Source: Oleispira sp036960605 (GTDB lineage: Bacteria > Pseudomonadota > Gammaproteobacteria > Pseudomonadales > Oceanobacteraceae). From it: DNA of 64,000 bases. Positions within the stretch are counted from its first letter, which is position 1; each line of letters opens with the position of its first letter. The stretch lies in contig JBALXI010000019.1 in assembly GCA_036960605.1 (NCBI GenBank), forward strand, positions 1-64,000. Direction: 5' to 3'. Shown one piece after another: positions 52,159 through 60,689 of the stretch. A program made the position numbers and the translations under genes. The notes below the pieces were generated by a model that was not told the DNA's origin, did no database searches, and saw nothing but the letters and a program-made list of their open reading frames with translations.

Positions 52159-53472
52159 ATGACCCCAACAAACACTCAGAACAAACCGCTTAATATCCAG
52201 TTTTTATTAACCGGCACTGAGCTCATGGTGGGCGATATTATTGATACCAACTCTGTGATGTTAGCCCAAAGTTTAAAGGAACACGGGGCGGAGTTAACTC
52301 GAAAAGTAACCTTAGGTGATGACTTTGATGGCCTCGTGGCCGAAATAGAACACATGAGCCGCCACGCTGATGTATTGCTGATCAATGGAGGCCTTGGACC
52401 AACAGAAGATGACCTCACGGCTGAAGCGCTAGCGAAGGTTATTGAGCAGCCTTTAGAAGAAAACACTGAAGCATTGGTGCACTTGGAAGGCTGGTGTGAA
52501 AAACGAGGCTTTCGCTTAGAAGGCGCTAATCGTAAACAGATTTTATTACCTCGAGGTATTCAAATTGTTGCCAATCCGGTCGGCAGTGCTGTCGGCTTTT
52601 CTGTGACCCATAATAACTGCCAAATTATTTGTACTCCCGGTGTGCCAGTTGAATTGAAGCAAATGTGGCAGCAAGAAATTTTGCCGCAGCTCAAATCGAT
52701 ATTACCCAATTTAGATAAAGTGAAAACCGTCAAATTGCATACCTTTGGTATTGGTGAGTCAGCGATTCAAAATATATTTAATAGCAAACTCGCCGACTGG
52801 CCAAAAGAAATTGAGGTCGGTTACCGAGCGGCATCGCCTTTGGTTGAATTAAAATTGACTACGCGCTCTGAGCAGGCTGAAAAAATACTACCGTTATGGC
52901 AAATGAAGTTAGAGCCGCTTTTGGGTGCTCATATACTTCATTTTTCTGATACAGAACAGCCTGCTTCAATTGCAAAGTGCGTGGTGGACTTACTGGTTGA
53001 GAATAACCAAACACTGACGACTGCAGAATCTTGCACGGGTGGCTTAATCGCATCCAATGTTACACGTATACCTGGGTCATCGGCGGTATTTGAAGCCGGA
53101 TTTGTTACGTATTCAAATCGAATTAAAACTGAATTATTAGGCGTAGAAGAAAAGACGCTAAATACTCATGGCGCGGTTAGTGAAGCCGTGGTGCTTGAAA
53201 TGGCGCGGGGAGCTTTGAATGCTTCGGGCTCTGATTGGGCTGTTGCCGTTTCTGGAATCGCAGGGCCTGGAGGAGGCAGTGAAGAAAAGCCTGTTGGCAC
53301 CGTATGGATTTGTTGGGGAAGTATAGAAAAATTGCAAACAAAGTGTCTGGTTTACCCGACTAACCGATTAAATTTCCAGCGCTTTATTGCCAATGCAGGT
53401 TTAGATTTAATTCGCCGTGAAATTTTAGAAATTAAAGATGCACCATCGTATTTTTCTCGTACTGGCAAATAA
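52159..53472 (+). CDS. cinA: CinA family protein (MoCF domain plus nicotinamide-nucleotide amidase)
   Basis: Two domains: an N-terminal MoCF_biosynthesis fold (TGTELMVGDIIDTNSVMLAQSLKEHGAELTRKVTLGDD..., NGGLGPTEDDLT) and the C-terminal CinA domain (TAESCTGGLIASNVTRIPGSSAVFEAGFVTYSN, SGIAGPGGGSEEKPVGTV) that deamidates nicotinamide mononucleotide in many bacteria. 437 residues, full length. In other organisms it is linked to competence and recA; recA is not next to it here. Confidence 0.93.
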   Translation: MTPTNTQNKPLNIQFLLTGTELMVGDIIDTNSVMLAQSLKEHGAELTRKVTLGDDFDGLVAEIEHMSRHADVLLINGGLGPTEDDLTAEALAKVIEQPLEENTEALVHLEGWCEKRGFRLEGANRKQILLPRGIQIVANPVGSAVGFSVTHNNCQIICTPGVPVELKQMWQQEILPQLKSILPNLDKVKTVKLHTFGIGESAIQNIFNSKLADWPKEIEVGYRAASPLVELKLTTRSEQAEKILPLWQMKLEPLLGAHILHFSDTEQPASIAKCVVDLLVENNQTLTTAESCTGGLIASNVTRIPGSSAVFEAGFVTYSNRIKTELLGVEEKTLNTHGAVSEAVVLEMARGALNASGSDWAVAVSGIAGPGGGSEEKPVGTVWICWGSIEKLQTKCLVYPTNRLNFQRFIANAGLDLIRREILEIKDAPSYFSRTGK

Positions 53473-53609
53473 CAAAACTTGGATTCGATATCGAAGTGAA
53501 TGGCATCGATAAATTGAAAAGTGGACTATGCTTTAATGAGTTGTCAGGATAAAGTCTTATTGGGCTGCTTTTGAATTAACTCTTTGAATAATGAGTGGAG
53601 CTAACATTT

Positions 53610-54146
53610 ATGATAACGATTGAAGAAAGTGCATTACTGATTATTGATGTTCAAGGCAAGTTGGCCGAACAGATGTATGAAAGTTCAAACTTATTCAATA
53701 ACCTATCGGTGCTCATTCAGGGCGCTAAATTATTATCCATTCCTATCGTATGGGTAGAACAGCTAACTGAAAAATTAGGCCCGACTCATTCCAATATAAT
53801 CCACCACCTTCCTGGTAAACCTCATGCTAAATCGACTTTTAGCGCCTGGGGTGACGATAATGTTCGCTCTGAAATAGAAAATCTAAATCGCCGTAACTGG
53901 ATCGTGGCCGGTATCGAATGCCATGTTTGTGTTTATCAAACGGTCCGTGATTTATTAAAAATGCATTACAACGTACATGTTGTCAGTGACGCGGTGAGTT
54001 CAAGGAAGTTAGAAAATAAAGAATTGGGTCTACAGGCTATGCAAGCTGAGGGTGCTAAATTGACCAGTACCGAAATGGTATTGTTTGAATTGCAGCAAAA
54101 AGCAGAAGGGGATGTATTTAAACAACTGATTCAGTTGGTTAAATAA
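53610..54146 (+). CDS. Isochorismatase-like hydrolase
   Basis: Cysteine hydrolase fold with the catalytic triad Asp (LLIIDVQGKLA), Lys (EQLTEKLGPT) and Cys (GIECHVCVYQT). 178 residues. This subgroup (YcaC/nicotinamidase-like, with ECHVCV) has unknown substrates. ATG 53610 with GTGGAG upstream is preferred over a five-codon longer start. Monocistronic with a terminator downstream. Confidence 0.88.
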   Translation: MITIEESALLIIDVQGKLAEQMYESSNLFNNLSVLIQGAKLLSIPIVWVEQLTEKLGPTHSNIIHHLPGKPHAKSTFSAWGDDNVRSEIENLNRRNWIVAGIECHVCVYQTVRDLLKMHYNVHVVSDAVSSRKLENKELGLQAMQAEGAKLTSTEMVLFELQQKAEGDVFKQLIQLVK

Positions 54147-54184
54147 AGCGAAAAAAGGTAAAGATAAAAGTAAGGGGAAAGAAG

Positions 54185-54226
54185 TTAACCACAGAGAGCA
54201 CAGAGGTCACAGAGAACAGCAAAGAG
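54185..54226 (+). repeat. CACAGAG repeat, copy 2
   Basis: TTAACCACAGAGAGCACAGA followed by GGTCACAGAGAACAGCAAAGAG. Preceded by a purine-rich segment (GGTAAAGATAAAAGTAAGGG) like that before copy 1. Copy 3 is its inverted partner. Confidence 0.75.
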
Positions 54227-54240
54227 AAAATAATGAATAA

Positions 54241-54272
54241 AAGAGCCTTGGGATCACGCACGGGCTCTTTTT
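54241..54272 (+). terminator. Terminator between the two CACAGAG repeats
   Basis: AAGAGCC (54241-54247) pairs with GGGCTCTTT (from 54262) and is followed by TTTATTT. Serves the isochorismatase-like gene. Confidence 0.8.
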
Positions 54273-54296
54273 ATTTATTCATCGTTAATTCTTTAG

Positions 54297-54340
54297 CGCT
54301 TCCTCTGTGCAGCGAAGAGACTCTGTGTCCTCTGTGGTCA
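54297..54340 (-). repeat. CACAGAG repeat, copy 3, inverted relative to copy 2
   Basis: Minus-strand ACCACAGAGGACACAGAGTC followed by TCTTCGCTGCACAGAGGAAG, nearly identical to copy 1 over 40 bases. It closes an imperfect inverted repeat of about 155 bp (54185-54340) around the terminator. Confidence 0.75.
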
Positions 54341-54366
54341 ATAGCTCTTAAAGCTCTTGGCAAATA

Positions 54367-55392
54367 TTAGTTATTCGCGTGCAGCTCTTCGTTCAACTGA
54401 ATAGCTGTTTTGTTCGTTACGCACTCAACAGCACCCGAGATAGAGTTGCGACGGAAAAGAAGATCCGCTTTACCGGCTAAATCACGGCCTTTCACAGTCT
54501 CTACAACATTCTTAGCATCATCAAGAACCAAAATCTTAGTCCCTGAGGTAATGTATAAACCTGATTCGATGGTGCAGCGATCGCCCAATGGAATGCCTGT
54601 GCCAGCATTTGCGCCTAATAGGCAGTTTTCGCCAACAGAAATAACGATGTTGCCACCACCTGAAAGTGTACCCATAGTAGAGCAACCGCCCCCTAGGTCA
54701 GAACCATTGCCAACAACAACGCCAGCAGAAATACGGCCTTCAATCATAGAAACACCCAAAGTACCGGCGTTAAAGTTAATGAAGCCTTCGTGCATGATCG
54801 TCGTGCCTTCACCAACGTGTGCGCCTAAACGAACACGAGCGGTATGAGCGATACGAACACCGCTTGGTACAACGTAATCAGTCATGCGTGGGAACTTATC
54901 CACACAGTTAACGCTTAACAAATCACCGTTTAAGCGCGCTTGTAATTGCGCTTCTGGTAAATCAGCTAGATCAATTGCGCCTAGGTTAGTCCAAGCTACG
55001 TTTGGTAATAGACCAAACATACCGGCTAGGTTGATGCCGTGTGGCTTAACTAAGCGGTGAGATAAAAGGTGCAGTTTCAAATACACTTCAGGAGTCGATT
55101 CAGACTGAACATCAGATTCCAAAATAGTAATAACTACAGGCTTCTTACTTTCAGTGCAGGCTCTCGCAAGTTTAGCTTGCTCTGGAGCAACTGTTTCTAA
55201 TGCTGCGGCTAAAGCTTCAAGTTCACCACCGTCAACTTCGATGGCTTGGTTGCCCGCTTCATAGCCGATTGCGTCTTTAGCAGCGGCAATGATGTCAGCG
55301 CTTGGCTGGAAAAGAGGAGCTTGGTAATAAACTTCTAACCATTCGCCTTTTGTATTTTTTGTGCCTAAGCCAATCGCAAATGCAGTGCTCAT
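54367..55392 (-). CDS. dapD: Tetrahydrodipicolinate N-succinyltransferase (long form)
   Basis: Left-handed beta-helix acyltransferase of the lysine/diaminopimelate pathway (succinylase branch). 341 residues, the Pseudomonas-type long form with its own N-terminal domain (STAFAIGLGTKNTKGEWLEVYY). Hexapeptide turns are visible in VRIAHTARVRLGAHVGEGTTIMHEGFINFNAGTLG and SVGENCLLGANAGTGIPLGDRCTIESGLYITSGTKI. Followed by the ArsC-like gene upstream on the same strand, a common pair. Confidence 0.96.
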   Translation of the reverse strand: MSTAFAIGLGTKNTKGEWLEVYYQAPLFQPSADIIAAAKDAIGYEAGNQAIEVDGGELEALAAALETVAPEQAKLARACTESKKPVVITILESDVQSESTPEVYLKLHLLSHRLVKPHGINLAGMFGLLPNVAWTNLGAIDLADLPEAQLQARLNGDLLSVNCVDKFPRMTDYVVPSGVRIAHTARVRLGAHVGEGTTIMHEGFINFNAGTLGVSMIEGRISAGVVVGNGSDLGGGCSTMGTLSGGGNIVISVGENCLLGANAGTGIPLGDRCTIESGLYITSGTKILVLDDAKNVVETVKGRDLAGKADLLFRRNSISGAVECVTNKTAIQLNEELHANN

Positions 55393-55438
55393 AATAAAAT
55401 CCTTACTTTAAAGAGTGAATAAGTGTCTAACGGGTTAA

Positions 55439-55789
55439 TTAGGAATTAATAAATTCTTGGTATTCTTCGGCTTTAAAGCCCAATAATTTGCTGTCGGCGT
55501 CATTAATTAATAGGGGACGCTTGATGATCGATGCATTGTCTAACATGATCAGGATAGCCGAGGCTTGATCAACAGATTCTTTAACCTCTTCGGGAAGCTT
55601 ACGCCAAGTCGTACCACGCTTATTGATCAGTGCTTCCCAGCCTAGGTCTTTTACCCAGATATTAAGCATCTCAGGGCTTAAGCCGTCTTTTTTATAATCG
55701 TGAAACTGATATTCAATACCTTCTGCTTCCAGCCATTTACGGGCCTTCTTGATGGTATCGCAATTTTTTATTCCAAACATAGTGATCAT
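55439..55789 (-). CDS. yffB: ArsC/Spx-like reductase YffB
   Basis: Glutaredoxin-fold protein of the ArsC family: MITMFGIKNCDTIKKARKWLEAEGIEYQFHDYKKDGL with a single catalytic Cys, and NKRGTTWRKLP, KRPLLI. 116 residues. Unlike arsenate reductases the exact substrate is not known; YffB-type proteins regularly lie upstream of dapD/dapE. Confidence 0.93.
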   Translation of the reverse strand: MITMFGIKNCDTIKKARKWLEAEGIEYQFHDYKKDGLSPEMLNIWVKDLGWEALINKRGTTWRKLPEEVKESVDQASAILIMLDNASIIKRPLLINDADSKLLGFKAEEYQEFINS

Positions 55790-56175
55790 AATGGCCCTTA
55801 AAACGGCTACAGCGTGCTTAATATGAAAATTGGGCGGCTATGTTACCAAAAAGCCAATGCATTTTCACATATTGTCTACTTTACTAAATCTACTGGCCAC
55901 AGTTTGGCGATTGTTCTAGCTCACTTTTATATACCTACGGGAAAATATCGACCATAGCTTGCTTACCCTGGCATTAACCGCAGGAAATGGCAGTAGCGAG
56001 GATAAGATCGTCATTATTTTCAGAGCATTAGGGAACTAGGGCACAAATAGACAAGTATTAACATTAATCCTCTTGTTTCAGATACAACAAAAAAATAAAA
56101 TAGACGAGATATTAATAAAATCATCAAATGTCCTATTTAGCTGTCTACGTAGATGCTACCAAAAAGGTCCTTTAG
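55790..56175. other. Non-coding gap, no gene supported
   Basis: 386 bp between yffB (minus) and a hypothetical exported protein. A 44-codon frame from 55823 lacks a ribosome-binding site. It probably contains divergent promoters. No repeat from the families described is present. Confidence 0.5.
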
Positions 56176-56790
56176 ATGCTGAAAGTTAAAATAGAAGGCA
56201 AGCGAATTTCTAATTCAATCCTAATAATAATCTTTAGTTTTCTGTCTATGGTCAGTTATGCCGATGATGTGATTAAGCTAGAAGCTGAAGAAAAAATACA
56301 CGTTGCTGATATTAACAAACAGCAGGTAGTCAAAAATGACACTAACGATAATGACTTGTCGAGTGAATTTTGTGTCGCTGAAACCTTTAATGACGTCGTT
56401 AGCTGGTTTGTAGAAAAGCTTGAAGCCCTTGATGAGAAGTATCTGAAGAAATCCGACAGTGAAAAAATAGCTGAGCCTAAAAGTGAGCCTGTTGCAGGGT
56501 ATGGGAGAGTTGAAGAGGTTATCTTGCCTAATCAGCCCCTAAATTTAACCCTTCCTGATGAAGCGCATCCGGGATCGATGGAAATTGGTCAGGGGGCTGT
56601 ACTTCAACTTCCCGATCTATTTTCTGATCAAACAAATCAGCCCTATGTGAAAGAAAAACCGAGTGCGTCCTTTGGTGGCCGTATACTGATGGATGATGCA
56701 GAGCTAGACGGCATGGAAGAATATCGTTTGAAAGATATGACCAATGCAGTCCGCGGTGCTGAAGTATCACTAGAATTTAAAACTAACTAG
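56176..56790 (+). CDS. Hypothetical exported protein
   Basis: 204 residues: signal-anchor/peptide (SILIIIFSFLSMVSYA-DD), then a charged, Asp/Glu/Lys-rich linker and a conserved-looking region VILPNQPLNLTLPDEAHPGSMEIGQGAVLQLPDLF followed by SFGGRILMDD. No family recognised. Its 3' end overlaps the convergent LysR gene by 4 bp, so the two transcripts overlap. Confidence 0.6.
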   Translation: MLKVKIEGKRISNSILIIIFSFLSMVSYADDVIKLEAEEKIHVADINKQQVVKNDTNDNDLSSEFCVAETFNDVVSWFVEKLEALDEKYLKKSDSEKIAEPKSEPVAGYGRVEEVILPNQPLNLTLPDEAHPGSMEIGQGAVLQLPDLFSDQTNQPYVKEKPSASFGGRILMDDAELDGMEEYRLKDMTNAVRGAEVSLEFKTN

Positions 56791-57671
56791 CTTTTTGATT
56801 GTAAACACAACTCCATCCATTGCTCGATTCCTGCGGTGCGAAACTTCTGCTGATGCAAAATAAAATAGAATTGGCGTTCAAAGTCACGCTGTGGCACGGG
56901 CAGGCGGACTAAGCTTCCACGTTTGAAGGCATCTTCTAAGGTAATTTGAGACAAACAACCCAACCCCAGATTGGCTTCCACAGCACGTTTAATAGCTTCC
57001 GTATGTTGAAGCTCATGAGCAACGTGTAAGTCGGGTAAAATGCCATGCATAGCCCGCTCAAAAGCTTGTCGAGTACCTGAACCTGCTTCTCGCAAAATCC
57101 AACTTGCTGCCAATAAGTCCTTATCAGTGATAGTCTTTTTTTGAGCCAAAGGATGCTCTGGACTGCAAAACACTGCCAGCTCATCATCTCTCCAGGGAAT
57201 AACATCCAAATCAGAATGCTGTAACTCACCTTCAATAAGACCGATATCCAGATCAAAATTAAGCACTTTTTGGCTAATGCTTGCCGTATTGGCCACTTCT
57301 AAGCTGATATTCGCATTGGGTTGAAGGCGCATCATTTCTGCCATGATATTGACCGCTAAGTAGTTGCCAATCGATAACGTTGCACCGACTTTTAAATGCC
57401 CTGCATCGGCATGCTTTAATAACGATTGCTCTAGGTCGGAGGCTTGCGCCAATAGACTTTCAGCTTTCGGACGCATTAAGCGTCCTTGTTCGTTTAGTTG
57501 TAAGCGCTTACCAATGCGATCAAATAGCTGAACATCAAATTGCTGTTCTAATTCTTTTAGGGCAGAGCTGGCGGCACTTTGAGACATATTGAGGGCTTCT
57601 GCAGCTTTACTAACATTCTGTTGATGGGCAATTCCCAGAAAGACTTCTAACTGACGTAATGTATAGCGCAT
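56787..57671 (-). CDS. LysR-family regulator, FinR-like
   Basis: 294 residues: winged helix (RQLEVFLGIAHQQNVSKAAEALNMSQSAASSALKELEQQFDVQLFDRIGKRLQLNEQG) and a substrate-binding domain with LKVGATLSIGNYLAVNIMAEMM. Divergent from fpr: the same arrangement as finR-fprA of Pseudomonas, where FinR activates the reductase under oxidative stress. Assignment rests on this synteny and general similarity. Confidence 0.82.
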   Translation of the reverse strand: MRYTLRQLEVFLGIAHQQNVSKAAEALNMSQSAASSALKELEQQFDVQLFDRIGKRLQLNEQGRLMRPKAESLLAQASDLEQSLLKHADAGHLKVGATLSIGNYLAVNIMAEMMRLQPNANISLEVANTASISQKVLNFDLDIGLIEGELQHSDLDVIPWRDDELAVFCSPEHPLAQKKTITDKDLLAASWILREAGSGTRQAFERAMHGILPDLHVAHELQHTEAIKRAVEANLGLGCLSQITLEDAFKRGSLVRLPVPQRDFERQFYFILHQQKFRTAGIEQWMELCLQSKS

Positions 57672-57724
57672 GGATTCTCTTATTTATTAGCTTCTATATT
57701 AGTAAAATCGATAAGTGTAATAGA

Positions 57725-57747
57725 TATAATCTGTTTTTCTGATTATA
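57725..57747. promoter_or_regulatory. LysR-type operator between finR-like gene and fpr
   Basis: Perfect 7-bp palindrome TATAATC (57725-57731) / GATTATA (57741-57747) with 9-bp spacer, containing a T-N11-A LysR motif (T57730, A57742), between divergent genes. Its location suits the regulator's own and fpr promoters. Confidence 0.5.
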
Positions 57748-57814
57748 AAGTCTAGGCTATTCTATCGACAGATAAAGATTATTAATTTGAAAATGACAAT
57801 GAGTGAGGCAAACT

Positions 57815-58588
57815 GTGAGTAAAATGATTCGCGAGACTGTAACGAAAGTACATCATTGGAACGATACCCTGTTTAGCTTTAATACGACCCGTAATCAGGG
57901 CTTACGCTTTAAAAATGGCCATTTCACAATGATTGGCTTAGAGATTGATAATAAACCTCTACTGCGTGCTTACAGTATTGCCAGCGCTAACTACGAAGAT
58001 GAAATGGAGTTTTTTAGCATCAAGGTGCAAGACGGCCCATTAACTCAGCACCTACAAAATTTAAAAGTAGGTGATGAAATTTTAGTGGGAACTAAGCCAG
58101 TAGGAACCTTAATCGCGGATCATTTATTACCAGGAAAAAACCTGTATCTACTCAGTACTGGAACGGGTTTAGCGCCCTTTATGAGTATTATTAAAGACCC
58201 TGAGATATACGAACAGTTTGATAATGTGATTTTAACCCACGGTGTTCGTGAAACATCAGAGCTCGCATATAAGCACTTTATTGAAGAAGAATTACCGAAC
58301 AATGAATACTTCGGTGATGTCGTGCGCCAAAAGCTGAAGTACTACCCAACTGTGACACGTGAAGAGTTTCGCAATCAAGGCCGTTTAACCGACTTGGTGG
58401 AAAGTGGAAAGTTGTTCTCTGACTTGGGATTACCTGATATCAATCTTGAGCATGACCGTTTCATGCTGTGTGGTAGCCCAAGTATGTTGAAAGACTTCTG
58501 CCAGATCTTAGATGATCGTGGCTTTGAAGAAGCGCGTAAAGGCGAGCAGGGTCATTATGTGATTGAGCGAGCATTTGTTGAAAAATAG
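57815..58588 (+). CDS. fpr: Ferredoxin--NADP reductase
   Basis: FAD enzyme moving electrons between ferredoxin/flavodoxin and NADP(H). FAD motif RAYSIASANYED, the NADP block STGTGLAPFMSII, the CGSPSMLKDFC segment and the ending YVIERAFVEK fit the bacterial Fpr of Pseudomonas type. The GTG start at 57815 (TGAGG 8 bp upstream) gives SKMIRETVTKVHHWNDTLFSF, matching the known N terminus; a GTG at 57803 would add four residues. Controlled presumably by the divergent LysR. Confidence 0.96.
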   Translation: MSKMIRETVTKVHHWNDTLFSFNTTRNQGLRFKNGHFTMIGLEIDNKPLLRAYSIASANYEDEMEFFSIKVQDGPLTQHLQNLKVGDEILVGTKPVGTLIADHLLPGKNLYLLSTGTGLAPFMSIIKDPEIYEQFDNVILTHGVRETSELAYKHFIEEELPNNEYFGDVVRQKLKYYPTVTREEFRNQGRLTDLVESGKLFSDLGLPDINLEHDRFMLCGSPSMLKDFCQILDDRGFEEARKGEQGHYVIERAFVEK

Positions 58589-58626
58589 ATGTTTCTTAGT
58601 GTTCTTTGTTTTTAATGGTTAAAAAT

Positions 58627-58992
58627 TTAATTATCCAAGTATGCGCATTGAGCTTCAACATCCCAAGGCGCATACATGTTTACCAGGGATGAACCTGGAA
58701 TGATCACATCCATCAGCGTATTGACCGCGAGTGTGGTTAATCCAGCTTTCAAACCAAATTCAACGGTTACTTTCTTCCATGGCTGACCTTGGCAATTTTC
58801 ATAGAGGTTAACGGGATAGCTTATTTCTACCATGCCATTCAACGTTGTATCATGCCATTGAGAATGTGTTCTGGTTTTAACATTCTCTAGCTCAGGAGTT
58901 AATTGAGTAAAATGCATGGTGCTGCAGCCTGTGATTAACAGAATCGCTAATAGCGCTGAGAATTTTTTTATTATTAATATTATATTATTCAT
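58627..58992 (-). CDS. Small lipoprotein, Bor-like C terminus
   Basis: Lipobox LLITGC-STM: start ATG 58992 gives MNNIILIIKKFSALLAILLITGC. The tail VNLYENCQGQPWKKVTVEFGL...IIPGSSLVNMYAPWDVEAQC has a Cys-x-YAPW-x-Cys pattern like that in the next protein and in the Bor family. It overlaps the upstream gene by 8 bp. Function unknown. Confidence 0.7.
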   Translation of the reverse strand: MNNIILIIKKFSALLAILLITGCSTMHFTQLTPELENVKTRTHSQWHDTTLNGMVEISYPVNLYENCQGQPWKKVTVEFGLKAGLTTLAVNTLMDVIIPGSSLVNMYAPWDVEAQCAYLDN

Positions 58993-59320
58993 AAACGGGT
59001 AGCTCTTCACACCATACTTTTGCCGTTCTTGGGGCGTATATAAATAAAGTAAAAACACCCCGCAGCCAATCGGAGGAGGTTAATACAGCCTGCATCTGTT
59101 CGACTCGGCGGTCTCCGCAGATTTCACTGGTATTAATTTCGTGCTCACCCATTAATCCCCAAAAATAGTAGTCTTTACTATCACTATAATCAGGCGCGCG
59201 CTTTTCTTTAATGCCGCCATAGGGGCGCATGGTTACACTTGAGCATGCTGTCAGTAGCAGGGTAAGTATTAATAAATAGCACTTATTACGCAAGTTCTTA
59301 TTGTTAATTATTTTTTGCAT
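58985..59320 (-). CDS. Bor/Iss-family lipoprotein
   Basis: Lipobox LLLTAC-SSV. YFWGLMGEHEINTSEICGDRRVEQMQAV... and RGVFTLFIYAPRTAKVWCEE follow the lambda Bor pattern (ffxxglg...iCg...v..vxxxxxxxxgxxTlGIYtPxxaxVxC). In phage lambda and ColV plasmids, Bor/Iss are serum-resistance lipoproteins. In a marine genome they may have another job. First gene of a two-gene unit with the following lipoprotein; 16 bp after the PhoQ-like kinase gene on the same strand. Confidence 0.75.
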   Translation of the reverse strand: MQKIINNKNLRNKCYLLILTLLLTACSSVTMRPYGGIKEKRAPDYSDSKDYYFWGLMGEHEINTSEICGDRRVEQMQAVLTSSDWLRGVFTLFIYAPRTAKVWCEELPVYE

Positions 59321-59336
59321 ATTTTTCTACTCATAA

Positions 59337-60686
59337 TCAATCATGGCGAGTTACTTGTGTATTAAACGATACTTTAAAACAAGCGCCACCTAAGGAAGAA
59401 TTAGAAATCTCGATGTTAGCTTGATAAGCATCTAATATTTCTTTGACTAAGGCCAAGCCCATTCCTTGCCCTGCTTCTACGGTATCTAAGCGGACGCCAC
59501 GTTGCAAAATGGCTTCTCTTTGTAAAGCAGGAATTCCCAAGCCATCATCGGAAAAGCAGAGTACCAGAGTATTATCGCTATGTTCTATTTTTATCACGAC
59601 AAGGTGGTTGCCATATTTGCAGGCATTATCAATTAAGTTACCTAAAATCTCCATGAGGTCATCCTCATCACCTTGAAAATAACACTCTTGAGTGATGACT
59701 AATTCAATCGACAACCCTTTGTCGGCATAGACTTTGTACATGGCATCGACAATGGAGTTAACCATAGGAGAAATAGGGATTTTGTTAATGTGTAGCCCTT
59801 GAAAGCCATGTACAGCACGTTGTAGTTGATAGCGAATTGTATTCGTCATCTTACTTACTTGTGATTGCATATATTCATGATCTTTTTTATCAATGCTTTC
59901 TTTGTATAAAATACCTTGTATAACACTGATCGGTGTCTTCAAACTGTGCGATAAATCAGCCAAAGAATTTCGGTATCGATTTCGTTGATTCTGTTCGACT
60001 TTTAATAAATGGTTTAAGTTAGACGTTAAAGGACGAAGTTCTTTAGGGTAGTTGCCTGTGAGTTCGTCCTTGTTACCTGCCTGTATGTCTTTTAAATCGT
60101 TACTTAAATGATGCAGTGGCTTTAAGCCCCAGCGCAATACGATCAACTGCATAATGAATAGGAATAGACTGGCTGAGAGTAACAAAATAATAAGTGTATT
60201 TCGGTATTCAGAAAGATCTTGGTTAATGGACTTCATGTCTTCAATCAGCAGAATGTTAAAAGTACTGCCATTGCCATCGCCCAAGTCGACGCCATAACGA
60301 GCAATGAATAATTCTTCACTGCCATTTTGAGCAAGACTATACTGCCAGTGTCCTACTTGGATAATAGACGGTGAAAAATTGGGTAGTTTTTTTGCCGAAA
60401 TTGATGCCCAAACACGTTGCTGTTGCTCGTTTAGAATAATCGCATATAGACCAGACTCTAATTGATTGAAATGCTGGTCAGATAGCATTTCATCTAATAA
60501 AAGTTGTTGATTATAAAATTCAACTTGAGCAAGAATGCTGTAACTATGAACTTTTAAACGTTCTTTCAACGCTTTCATCTGAACTACTGAGAACGATTGT
60601 AATAATAAAAAGCCACCACTGATAGCAAGTGCTATCAGCATAATGGACGTCATTAATAACAAGCGAACTTTTAGTGAATTTAGCAT
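59337..60686 (-). CDS. PhoQ-like sensor histidine kinase
   Basis: 449 residues. TM1 at about 12-32, periplasmic sensor 33-163, TM2 at 164-184, HAMP to about 240, phospho-acceptor His247 in LADLSHSLKTPISVIQG and a HATPase with DNACKYG and GQGMGLALVKEILDAY. The HisKA form and gene order match PhoQ. No Mg2+-sensing acidic patch is obvious in the periplasmic part, so the stimulus may differ. It follows the regulator gene by 3 bp. Confidence 0.9.
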   Translation of the reverse strand: MLNSLKVRLLLMTSIMLIALAISGGFLLLQSFSVVQMKALKERLKVHSYSILAQVEFYNQQLLLDEMLSDQHFNQLESGLYAIILNEQQQRVWASISAKKLPNFSPSIIQVGHWQYSLAQNGSEELFIARYGVDLGDGNGSTFNILLIEDMKSINQDLSEYRNTLIILLLSASLFLFIMQLIVLRWGLKPLHHLSNDLKDIQAGNKDELTGNYPKELRPLTSNLNHLLKVEQNQRNRYRNSLADLSHSLKTPISVIQGILYKESIDKKDHEYMQSQVSKMTNTIRYQLQRAVHGFQGLHINKIPISPMVNSIVDAMYKVYADKGLSIELVITQECYFQGDEDDLMEILGNLIDNACKYGNHLVVIKIEHSDNTLVLCFSDDGLGIPALQREAILQRGVRLDTVEAGQGMGLALVKEILDAYQANIEISNSSLGGACFKVSFNTQVTRHD

Positions 60687-60689
60687 GAC

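Noticed and set aside
55823..55957. 44-codon frame in the gap after yffB
   Set aside because: No Shine-Dalgarno and hydrophobic residues are scattered; indistinguishable from chance.
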